From: an uncultured Collinsella sp.
GTDB taxonomy: Bacteria; Actinomycetota; Coriobacteriia; Coriobacteriales; Coriobacteriaceae
Direction: 5' to 3'
Assembly (NCBI GenBank): GCA_900554495.1
Contig: USHR01000076.1
Span: forward strand, 1-8,257
DNA: 8,257 nt
Below the pieces are notes generated by a model, which did no database searches, was not told the origin of the DNA, and saw nothing but the letters and a program-made list of their open reading frames with translations. A program made the position numbers and the translations under genes. Each line of letters opens with the position of its first letter. Positions within the stretch are counted from its first letter, which is position 1. Of the stretch, positions 1-5,411 are shown piece after piece.

Positions 1-14
1 CCGGGGGAGCACCC

Positions 15-2495
15 ATGGAATCGTTGTACCGAAAGTATCGCCCGCTCACCTTCGAATCCGTGGTGGGCCAGCAGCATATCGTCTCGACGCTCGAGCACGC
101 CATCACCGAGGGACGCCTGTCCCACGCGTACCTGTTCTGCGGACCGCGCGGCACGGGCAAGACCACCATGGCGCGCATTCTGGCCAAGGCGCTGCTGTGC
201 CGTAATGCCGAGGCAGCGCGCGCCGAGGGTGCAAGCGGCTGCATGCCCGACGGTACTTGCGAGGAGTGCGAGCTCATTGCCGAGGGCAACCACCCGGATG
301 TCTACGAGCTCGATGCCGCCTCCCGCACGGGCGTGGACAATGTGCGCGAGGAAATCATCAACTCCGTCAACTTTGCCCCGGTGCGCGGCAAGTACAAGAT
401 TTATATCATCGACGAGGTCCACATGCTCACAACGGCGGCGTTTAACGCGCTGCTCAAGACGCTCGAGGAGCCGCCGGCACACGTGATCTTTGTGTTGTGC
501 ACCACCGACCCGCAAAAGATTCTGGAGACCATTCTCTCACGCTGCCAGCGCTTCGATTTCCACCGCATCGGCAACGAGGATATCGAGCATCGCCTGTCTT
601 ACGTGTGCGAGCAGGAGGGCTTCGATTACGACGACGAGGCACTCGCCATTGTGGCGCGCCATGCCAAGGGCGGTATGCGCGACGCGCTTTCCACGCTGGA
701 GCAGCTGAGCGTCTTTGGCAACGGTTCTGTGCATGCGGACGACGCCCGCTCGCTTTTGGGCGAGGTTTCGGACCAGATCCTGGGCGAGTTTTCCCGCGCC
801 ATTGCCGATCGCGATGTTGCCGAGCTCTATGGACTGATCCGTGCGCAGGTCGAGGAAGGAAACGACCTGCTGGAGCTGACGCGCGACCTGGTGGCGCATG
901 TGCGTGACGTGTACGTTGCCTGCGTTGCCGGTGCCCGTGCCGAGCTGTTTGAGGGCGGCTCCGAGCAGGCCGAGGCGCTTGCTGCCGAGGCCGCTGCCTT
1001 TGGCGAGCATCCTGCCGACCGCCTGGCCCGTGTGCTGACAGTGCTTGACGATGCCGCACTGGAGATGAGGGGCGCGAGCGACGTGCGCCTGGTGCTCGAG
1101 ATTGCCTGCACGCGTCTGGCACGTCCCGAGGCTGATATAACGATTGAGGCATTGGCCGAGCGCGTGGCACGCCTGGAGGCCATGGTTGCCAATGCCGCCG
1201 TGCCGGCGAGCGTGGCTGCTGCTCAGGCCGCCGCGCCTGCAGCATCCGTACCCGCTGCTGCCCAACAGCCGACGCTCATTTCGGGCGCCCGTGCTGCCGC
1301 TCCGGCGGCATCCGCTGCCCCCGCTGCTACGTCCGCGCATCAGGGTGGCATGCCTTGGGACCGCGGCGCTGCTGTTCCGGCTGCCCAGCCTGCTCCCCGT
1401 TCTGCGTTCGTGTCAGCTTCCAAGTCTGCAGCGCCTGCACCTCAGCCTGCGCCGGCTTCGACGCCTCAGCCCGTTGCTGCCCCCGCGCCTGCCACCGCTC
1501 CGGCACCTAAGCCTCAGTCCAACAATGCCGCCCAGGTTGCCGCCGCCGGTGCTGCCGAGACGCCCGCGGTCGAGGATGCCGGAGAGCTGCAGCGCAAATG
1601 GGCCGAGGTCGTCGAGCGTGTCAAGGCGCGTCAGGCTTCCTACGCAGGGCTTTTGCTCAACGCCCGCGCCACGGCCGACGACGGCTCCAAGCTCACCGTC
1701 TCGTTCCCCGCGGGTTCGACCTTTGCCATCAAGATGCTCGGCCGCGCTGACACGCAATCGGTGGTCCTGCCGACGGTCTGCGCGGTCTTCGGTCGTCGCA
1801 CCGTCGACTATGTCCTGGATGGGGGTGGCACGCCGGCTCCTCAACATGAGGAGCATTCTCCATCTGCACGGGCTGCGGCATCTGCGGACCCGCAACCCGT
1901 GTTCTCGGCGGCCCCTGCATCCTCGAGCGCCAGCGCGTCGCAGCAGCAAACGGCACCGGTAGCGGCATCGACCCCGTCGGCGCCTAAGCCCGCGGCGCCC
2001 AAACCGGCTGCTCCGACACCCGCGCCCAAGCCCGTCTCGCCCGCGCCCAAGTCGTCTGACCTGGGCAAAGCCCCCTGGCTACGCTCCGACAACCCCGCCG
2101 GCGCTCCTGCCACGGGTAAGCTCCCGACCGAGCCCGCACCCCGTGCGCCCGAGCGCTCGGCTGCCCCCAAGGCTCAGTCTGTCGCGCAGTCCGCGCCGTG
2201 GGAATCCGAGCAGGTGCCCTACGACGACGCCATGGTCGGCGGCTTTGCCGGCGATGCGAGCGGGGACGATCTTCCTCCGTTCGACGTGCCGGGTGCGGCG
2301 TCCGCGCCCAAGTCCGCTGCAGCTGCCCCCAAAGAGGGGGACGCCCCCGCTGCCCCTTGGGAGTCCAACCCCGGCGCCGGCAGCCCCTTCGGCCATCAGG
2401 GCGCAGCCCCGAGCATCCCGCAGACCGAGGACGAGGCCAAGGCCCTCATCCGCAGCGTCTTTGGCCAGGCCACCATCTTCAAGCCGGTGGAGTAG
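15..2495 (+). CDS. dnaX: DNA polymerase III subunit gamma/tau
   Basis: This is the ATPase subunit of the clamp loader, which loads the sliding clamp on primed DNA and links it to the polymerase. The AAA+ domain (about residues 1-240) is complete: Walker A GPRGTGKT at 43-50, a four-cysteine zinc module (C62, C76, C82, C85), Walker B with D133-E134, sensor 1 around 162-168, the SRC arginine finger at 175-177 and a sensor 2 GGMRDAL at 219-225. A helical collar domain follows to about 370. Ala/Pro-rich, probably disordered linkers cover about 385-520 and 610-800, flanking a folded segment at about 524-608. At 826 residues it is longer than typical DnaX (about 560-640), all of it linker. The start is set by GGGGGAG at 3-9, five bases before ATG. 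I see no A-rich slippery heptamer of the E. coli type, so a frameshifted gamma form is not indicated. The identification is secure. Confidence 0.97.
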   Translation: MESLYRKYRPLTFESVVGQQHIVSTLEHAITEGRLSHAYLFCGPRGTGKTTMARILAKALLCRNAEAARAEGASGCMPDGTCEECELIAEGNHPDVYELDAASRTGVDNVREEIINSVNFAPVRGKYKIYIIDEVHMLTTAAFNALLKTLEEPPAHVIFVLCTTDPQKILETILSRCQRFDFHRIGNEDIEHRLSYVCEQEGFDYDDEALAIVARHAKGGMRDALSTLEQLSVFGNGSVHADDARSLLGEVSDQILGEFSRAIADRDVAELYGLIRAQVEEGNDLLELTRDLVAHVRDVYVACVAGARAELFEGGSEQAEALAAEAAAFGEHPADRLARVLTVLDDAALEMRGASDVRLVLEIACTRLARPEADITIEALAERVARLEAMVANAAVPASVAAAQAAAPAASVPAAAQQPTLISGARAAAPAASAAPAATSAHQGGMPWDRGAAVPAAQPAPRSAFVSASKSAAPAPQPAPASTPQPVAAPAPATAPAPKPQSNNAAQVAAAGAAETPAVEDAGELQRKWAEVVERVKARQASYAGLLLNARATADDGSKLTVSFPAGSTFAIKMLGRADTQSVVLPTVCAVFGRRTVDYVLDGGGTPAPQHEEHSPSARAAASADPQPVFSAAPASSSASASQQQTAPVAASTPSAPKPAAPKPAAPTPAPKPVSPAPKSSDLGKAPWLRSDNPAGAPATGKLPTEPAPRAPERSAAPKAQSVAQSAPWESEQVPYDDAMVGGFAGDASGDDLPPFDVPGAASAPKSAAAAPKEGDAPAAPWESNPGAGSPFGHQGAAPSIPQTEDEAKALIRSVFGQATIFKPVE

Positions 2496-2516
2496 CTGTG
2501 CAGGCGGGTATACTGC

Positions 2517-2990
2517 TCAAGAAGAGGACCCCTTGTCCGGGCGCATCTGTATTTCGGACATGTGTAGTGTGGTGCCGCGTATGTCGCATTTGAGCAGACA
2601 GGTGCGTGACGGTCGGCCTAGGATGCTGAGGTCGATACGATACGTCGCATGGCTGTTCGTGTACTCGACTTGCTCGGCGTTAATGGTTGCTCCGATTGCC
2701 AAATAAACGCCTAGCTCGGCATCGACAATCTTGAAGTCCTTTATCTTGACCTTGAACTCTTGATAGAGGGACGGGCTGTTGTAGTAGACGGTTCGGGTTC
2801 CGTCGGTGCACTCATCGGTCGTCTCCCATTTGACGACGGGCTGGTCCGAGCTGGCTATCAGCAGTTCTGCTCCAAAAGCTATGGCATGGGTGATGACAAC
2901 CAGCAATGCCCAGCCGACAAAGAGATAGAGAACCACATATGCAACGGGGTGTTTTGAGCGGATGTTTTGGAGCGCGTTGGGGGCATTCAT
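2517..2990 (-). CDS. Small membrane-anchored protein of unknown function
   Basis: I do not recognise this 157-residue protein. It has a short polar N-terminus, one strongly hydrophobic segment at about residues 16-41, and then a soluble domain of about 110 residues. The soluble part alternates hydrophobic and polar residues in a way that suggests beta strands, for example FKVKIKDFKIVDAELGVYLA at 79-98. It contains three cysteines (C61, C131, C135). The likely topology is an N-terminal membrane anchor with the C-terminal domain outside. The start is well supported: the minus strand reads GGAGGTG, four bases and then ATG, and a TATAAT box lies upstream. It converges on dnaX with only 21 bases between the stop codons and no clear terminator. 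Its G+C content is about 54% by hand count over 2521-2940, lower than the surrounding genes, which could reflect acquisition by transfer. That it is a real gene is fairly sure; its function is open. Confidence 0.8.
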   Translation of the reverse strand: MNAPNALQNIRSKHPVAYVVLYLFVGWALLVVITHAIAFGAELLIASSDQPVVKWETTDECTDGTRTVYYNSPSLYQEFKVKIKDFKIVDAELGVYLAIGATINAEQVEYTNSHATYRIDLSILGRPSRTCLLKCDIRGTTLHMSEIQMRPDKGSSS

Positions 2991-3024
2991 GGGGCACCTC
3001 CAAATTACTATCTATGGCAATCAA

Positions 3025-3030
3025 ATTATA
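3025..3030 (-). promoter_or_regulatory. -10 box (TATAAT) for the minus-strand membrane protein gene
   Basis: On the minus strand this reads a perfect consensus TATAAT, about 35 bases before the ATG at 2990. It lies in a locally AT-rich patch. No good TTGACA-like -35 box sits 16-18 bases upstream (the bases there are G+C-rich), so the promoter may be weak or need an activator. The expected transcript would start near 3018 and have a leader of roughly 28 bases containing the GGAGGTG ribosome binding site at 2995-3001. Confidence 0.55.
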
Positions 3031-3065
3031 CCCTGCCGCCATGTGCGCCGCCTCGAGCAGCGGTT

Positions 3066-3102
3066 CGGCATTTAGCTATTTAGTGGCGCACATGAAATGC
3101 CG
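3066..3102. repeat. Imperfectly spaced inverted repeat CGGCATTT / AAATGCCG
   Basis: CGGCATTT at 3066-3073 is perfectly complementary to AAATGCCG at 3095-3102, with 21 bases between. No T-tract follows on either strand, so it is not a standard intrinsic terminator. It could be a protein binding site or chance in a region with several other symmetries. Confidence 0.35.
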
Positions 3103-3132
3103 GATTCGGCTCTACTAGATTGAGTGTGCGAT

Positions 3133-3167
3133 ATTATGCAACCTTGCATAATTCGACCTTGCATAAT
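3133..3167. promoter_or_regulatory. Operator-like palindrome with a third half-site
   Basis: Bases 3133-3152 read ATTATGCAACCTTGCATAAT, a perfect 9-bp inverted repeat around a CC spacer. A third identical half-site, TTGCATAAT, lies at 3159-3167, in a longer direct repeat ACCTTGCATAAT that recurs with a 15-base period (3141-3152 and 3156-3167). Two near-copies of TGAGTG (from 3121 and 3171) flank the cluster. This is the architecture of a dimeric regulator's operator with an extra monomer or overlapping dimer site. It lies between the two divergent genes, so it could act on either. No regulator gene is visible in the window. Confidence 0.6.
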
Positions 3168-3245
3168 CTTTGAGTGCGGTTTGTATTGGAGGACATGTAT
3201 ATCGACTGAGGTAACACGTCCGCCCCGCTCTCTCGCCGCGCGCCG

Positions 3246-3254
3246 TGGTACGAT
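3246..3254 (+). promoter_or_regulatory. Candidate extended -10 promoter for ybaB-recR
   Basis: TGGTACGAT fits the extended -10 pattern TGnTAnnnT, with a transcription start expected near 3261, about 70 bases before ybaB. The region 17 bases upstream is C-rich with no recognisable -35 box, which extended -10 promoters can tolerate. A promoter is needed somewhere in this gap, because the oppositely oriented gene upstream cuts ybaB-recR off from dnaX transcription. Confidence 0.4.
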
Positions 3255-3273
3255 TTTTGAGTTTGAAAGTCCC

Positions 3274-3316
3274 GCCGTGCTCCGGCTGCCCTTGCAGCTC
3301 GGCGTGCGGCCGCACG
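3274..3316 (+). promoter_or_regulatory. G+C-rich leader hairpin and overlapping palindrome before ybaB
   Basis: Bases 3274-3289 can pair with 3294-3310 around a CCTT loop, giving a long stem with one bulge and one mismatch (counting G-U pairs). Its 3' arm overlaps a perfect 14-bp palindrome, CGTGCGGCCGCACG, at 3303-3316, so the two folds exclude each other. The ybaB ribosome binding site AAAGGAG follows at 3318-3324. No T-tract follows, so it is not a terminator. It could influence ribosome access or mRNA stability. Confidence 0.45.
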
Positions 3317-3329
3317 TAAAGGAGCCATC

Positions 3330-3650
3330 ATGGCCGGTATGAACATGCAGCAGATGATGAAGCAGGCTCGCAAGATGCAGGAGCAGCTTGCCGCCGCGCA
3401 GGAGAACCTCAAGTCCCAGACCGTCGACGCCTCTGCCGGCGGCGGCATGGTCAAGGTGACCGTTAACGGCGAGATGGAGCTCGTCAACCTCACCATCGAT
3501 CCCGATGCGCTCGATCCCGAGGACGTCGATATGCTGCAGGATATGATCATGGCTGCCGTCAACGAGGCCGTCCGCGGCGTCAACGAGCTCGCCAACAAGC
3601 AGATGGGCGCCATCACCGGCGGCCTCAACATCCCGGGCATGCCGTTCTAA
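3330..3650 (+). CDS. ybaB: YbaB/EbfC family nucleoid-associated protein
   Basis: The 106-residue product has the usual size and layout of the YbaB/EbfC family, small dimeric DNA-binding proteins that coat the nucleoid and often sit between dnaX and recR. The N-terminal MAGMNMQQMMKQARKMQEQL is the family's amphipathic, Met/Gln-rich first helix. The central part, about residues 30-60, carries the conserved glycine-rich turn (ASAGGGMVKVTVNGEMEL, then VNLTIDPDAL), and a C-terminal helix (about 65-90) is followed by a Gly/Pro-rich tail. The start is fixed by AAAGGAG at 3318-3324, five bases before ATG. recR follows after 13 bases, so the two are very probably co-transcribed. A role in repair or recombination is often inferred from this linkage but is not shown by the sequence. 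Confidence 0.95.
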   Translation: MAGMNMQQMMKQARKMQEQLAAAQENLKSQTVDASAGGGMVKVTVNGEMELVNLTIDPDALDPEDVDMLQDMIMAAVNEAVRGVNELANKQMGAITGGLNIPGMPF

Positions 3651-3663
3651 GACACACATATAA

Positions 3664-4260
3664 ATGAGTGCCAACCACAGTCTGCAAAAACTGCTCGATG
3701 AACTGGGCCGTCTGCCGGGCATTGGTCCCAAGTCGGCCCAGCGCATCGCCTATTACCTGCTCGAGGCCGATGCCGAGGAGGCCCGCCGCCTGGCCGAGGC
3801 CATCCTGGAGGTCAAGCAGGAGGTCCACTTTTGCAGCCGCTGCTTTAACTACGCCACGGCCGACGAGTGCTCCATCTGCCAGGACCCGATGCGCGATACC
3901 ACTCGCATTTGCGTTGTGGGCGAGCCGCGCGACGTCCAGGCGATCGAGCGCACGGGCAGCTACCACGGTCTCTACCACGTATTGGGCGGCGTGATCAGTC
4001 CCATGGACAAGATTGGTCCCGAGCAGTTGCACATCCGCGAGCTGCTGGCGCGTCTGGGCCACGAGGATATCCATGAGGTCATCATTGCCACCAACCCCAA
4101 CATCGAGGGCGAGACCACGGCGAGCTACCTGGCCCGCACTATCAAGCCGTTGGGCGTCGAGGTGTCGCGTCTGGCAAGCGGCCTTCCCGTGGGCGGCGAC
4201 CTGGAGTATGCCGACGAGCTTACGCTTGGCCGCGCCATCGAGGCCCGTCGCGCGATTTAG
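3664..4260 (+). CDS. recR: Recombination mediator protein RecR
   Basis: RecR works with RecO (and RecF) to load RecA onto single-stranded DNA coated with SSB. The 198-residue protein has the family's normal length and full domain order: an N-terminal helix-hairpin-helix (LPGIGPKSAQRIA at 17-29), a four-cysteine zinc finger (C57, C60, C69, C72), a Toprim domain from about 80 to 175 including ATNPNIEGETTA at 142-153, and the C-terminal GGDLEYAD segment at 177-184. One deviation is visible: the first Toprim strand reads VVGEP (84-88), where many RecR proteins have VVEEP or VVESP. B. subtilis, as I recall it, has Gln there, so this need not abolish function. No clear Shine-Dalgarno sequence precedes the ATG. 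The ybaB stop is 13 bases upstream, so translation may depend on coupling to ybaB. Confidence 0.97.
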   Translation: MSANHSLQKLLDELGRLPGIGPKSAQRIAYYLLEADAEEARRLAEAILEVKQEVHFCSRCFNYATADECSICQDPMRDTTRICVVGEPRDVQAIERTGSYHGLYHVLGGVISPMDKIGPEQLHIRELLARLGHEDIHEVIIATNPNIEGETTASYLARTIKPLGVEVSRLASGLPVGGDLEYADELTLGRAIEARRAI

Positions 4261-4297
4261 GTGGCGAGCCTGCTCCTGCCGTATGTTTTCCTCGCGA

Positions 4298-4327
4298 CGC
4301 ACGGGGTAGTCATAATTTCCCTGTGCG
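4298..4327 (+). terminator. Hairpin after recR, possible weak terminator
   Basis: A 9-bp stem (4298-4306 with 4319-4327, one G-T wobble) encloses a 12-base AT-rich loop and begins 37 bases after the recR stop. The sequence after it, ACTGTAAGTTTGTTG, is only loosely T-rich, so this is a weak candidate for ending the ybaB-recR transcript. The loop contains CATAAT, which could instead be a -10 box, but no good -35 box is in register. Confidence 0.3.
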
Positions 4328-4335
4328 ACTGTAAG

Positions 4336-4351
4336 TTTGTTGTGCAACAAA
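4336..4351. promoter_or_regulatory. Palindrome TTTGTTG-TG-CAACAAA, distal operator-like site
   Basis: A perfect 7-2-7 inverted repeat. Its core GTTGTGCAAC (4339-4348) differs by one base from the perfect palindrome GTTGCGCAAC at 4412-4421. The cores start 73 bp apart, close to seven helical turns, so both face the same side of the DNA. This is compatible with a repressor binding both sites and looping the DNA between; no such repressor is identified. Confidence 0.45.
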
Positions 4352-4376
4352 GATGCTTTGTATCCGCTTATCGCAT

Positions 4377-4403
4377 GGATGCTTCCACTCGCATCCTTAA
4401 TTT
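4377..4403 (+). terminator. Hairpin GGATGC / GCATCC followed by TTAATTT
   Basis: A 6-bp stem (4377-4382 with 4391-4396, 8-base loop) is followed directly by TTAATTT. This fits a modest intrinsic terminator for ybaB-recR lying upstream of the next operon's promoter. The short stem and interrupted T-tract limit confidence. Confidence 0.4.
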
Positions 4404-4411
4404 GCTCATTC

Positions 4412-4443
4412 GTTGCGCAACCTTTTGGGTTCGCTGATACACT
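4412..4443 (+). promoter_or_regulatory. Extended -10 promoter overlapped by a palindrome
   Basis: TGATACACT at 4435-4443 fits an extended -10 element. A weak -35 candidate, TTGCGC (4413-4418), is 19 bases upstream of the -10 hexamer; that is slightly long, but tolerable with an extended -10. The perfect palindrome GTTGCGCAAC (4412-4421) covers this -35 region, where a bound repressor would block polymerase. Transcription should start near 4449-4450. This is the likely promoter of the three-gene kinase operon. Confidence 0.45.
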
Positions 4444-4461
4444 CAAATATGGATTCGAATG

Positions 4462-4490
4462 AATGCGCCGCTCCCGAGCGGCGTGTTTTT
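4462..4490 (+). terminator. Intrinsic terminator or attenuator in the kinase operon leader
   Basis: The stem CGCCGCT (4466-4472) with AGCGGCG (4477-4483) closes a CCCG loop; two wobble and two A-T pairs can extend it outward to 4462. The T-tract is at 4486-4490. It looks like a rho-independent terminator, yet the next gene's ribosome binding site GGAGGAG begins at 4494 and its ATG is at 4506, leaving no room for a promoter in between. Transcripts of the downstream operon must therefore cross it. It may serve both to stop recR read-through and to attenuate the kinase operon. Confidence 0.75.
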
Positions 4491-4505
4491 GTTGGAGGAG
4501 AACGC

Positions 4506-5411
4506 ATGCGGCCCGGTGGCACTCAGACAAAGCGCGGCGCCGCGGTGCGCATGCGATGCCGACTGGGCTTGGCTCCGCGGGCGTACGCACTGCTATCGTG
4601 CTCGTTGGTGCTGGTCATAGCTGGCGTTTCTGCCTATGGCATGACCGTGCCGTCCATGATACAGGCGCATGCCGCACGCGAACCGCGCGTGGGGCATGAG
4701 GTCAAAAGTGATCTGGGTACCACGACTGGATATGCTTGGGCAAGTGTGGTCGCGCATATTGTGTTTGGCACCGACGATGCGGACGGCGCCGAGGCCCCGG
4801 ACAACGAAGTCACGCTTGCCAATGGCAAAACCATCGTGCTCACCAACACCAAGATCATCGATCGGTTGTCCAACAATAGCGTGGCGGCAACGGTGAATAA
4901 GGTCGAGCAGCAGAAGGAGCAGGACGCCCAGCAGTCCGGAAAGCCCGGTAGCTCGGATACTTCTGGCTCCGGCTCGAATTCGTCGAGTTCGAGCGGCGGC
5001 TCTGGGTCGGGCTCCTCTACCGGAGGGTCTGGAAATGGCGGCTCGACGGGCGGCAACACTGACAACGATGCAAACTCCGGTGGCCTTTCCGCTGCTGAGG
5101 AAGAGAGCATTCACAGTTGGCTTGTGACCAAGTACAACATGCTCGACGGCTACGTTTCTCGTGCCAATGACGTGGTCTCGACCTATAACTCTACGGGAGA
5201 TCCCAGGCCGTGCGACAGCCTGGTCGGGGAGATGTTTGTCATTCGAGCCGAGTTCGGTCGTCAGACATTCTCGCCCCGGTCAAAGTGGTATCAGCAGTAT
5301 GCCAATCTGTGGGGCTGTTACACCAACCTATGTCAACGGGTCGGCCATTACGGCGATGATGACGTCGCACTCGGTAACTTCAACAATAACGTGGCGGCGC
5401 TTGCCCTATGA
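4506..5411 (+). CDS. Membrane-anchored or exported protein with Ser/Gly-rich linker, first gene of the kinase operon
   Basis: I do not recognise a family for this 301-residue protein. A basic N-terminus (K9, R10, R15, R17, R19, R25) precedes a hydrophobic segment at about 28-48, indicating a signal anchor; a signal peptide cut near A54-H55-A56 is possible. The next domain, about 60-143, ends in a Gln/Glu/Lys-rich stretch. A low-complexity Ser/Gly linker covers about 144-193, followed by a C-terminal domain (about 194-301) rich in aromatic residues, with three cysteines (C236, C271, C276). The start is set by GGAGGAG at 4494-4500, five bases before ATG. The frame stays open upstream, with another in-frame ATG at 4449 right at the expected transcription start, so a leaderless form with 19 extra residues is conceivable. 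Its stop overlaps the kinase start as ATGA, implying coupled translation. An outside-facing sensor, substrate or partner of the kinase is inferred from context only. Confidence 0.82.
   Translation: MRPGGTQTKRGAAVRMRCRLGLAPRAYALLSCSLVLVIAGVSAYGMTVPSMIQAHAAREPRVGHEVKSDLGTTTGYAWASVVAHIVFGTDDADGAEAPDNEVTLANGKTIVLTNTKIIDRLSNNSVAATVNKVEQQKEQDAQQSGKPGSSDTSGSGSNSSSSSGGSGSGSSTGGSGNGGSTGGNTDNDANSGGLSAAEEESIHSWLVTKYNMLDGYVSRANDVVSTYNSTGDPRPCDSLVGEMFVIRAEFGRQTFSPRSKWYQQYANLWGCYTNLCQRVGHYGDDDVALGNFNNNVAALAL

Larger units (their letters stand above)
2991..3329. other. Divergent regulatory gap between the minus-strand gene and ybaB
   Basis: This 339-base stretch has no convincing gene. It serves two divergent transcripts: the small membrane protein leftwards, and ybaB-recR rightwards. 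It contains a minus-strand TATAAT box, an 8-bp inverted repeat at 3066-3102, an AT-rich palindrome plus extra half-site at 3133-3167, an extended -10 candidate at 3246-3254 and a G+C-rich hairpin at 3274-3310. I looked for tRNA cloverleaves and for the conserved helix-8 loop of bacterial signal recognition particle RNA and saw neither. Confidence 0.7.

Noticed and set aside
505..525. CAAAAGA in dnaX as a programmed frameshift site for a gamma form
   Set aside because: Not a slippery A AAA AAG heptamer, and it lies inside the ATPase domain, too early to give a gamma-like product.
454..1340. Long minus-strand open frames opposite dnaX (263 and 267 residues)
   Set aside because: Arg/Gly/His-rich translations typical of antisense frames in G+C-rich genes, with no ribosome binding sites; dnaX is unambiguous on the plus strand.
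1980..2055. Direct repeats around the Ala-Pro-Lys-Pro codons of dnaX as a mobile or CRISPR-like repeat
   Set aside because: They are short, imperfect, in-frame codon repeats encoding the disordered linker.
3141..3167. Repeated CATAAT as tandem -10 boxes for ybaB
   Set aside because: No -35 hexamer at 16-19 base spacing; the nearest TTGAGT is 21 bases away. The symmetry is better explained as an operator.
3260..3330. Signal recognition particle RNA or another structured RNA gene before ybaB
   Set aside because: A hairpin exists but the conserved GGAA-loop helix of SRP RNA is absent, and no terminator follows.
3124..3342. A 72-residue plus-strand open frame running into ybaB
   Set aside because: Ends inside ybaB in another frame, has no ribosome binding site and spans the operator-like palindrome.
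4413..4505. Starting the first gene of the kinase operon at TTG 4413
   Set aside because: No ribosome site, and the start would overlap the predicted promoter. GGAGGAG at 4494-4500 clearly supports ATG 4506; only ATG 4449 is kept as a possible leaderless alternative.
3625..4590. A 321-residue minus-strand open frame opposite recR
   Set aside because: Antisense shadow of recR, crossing the intergenic hairpins; no supporting start site or motifs.
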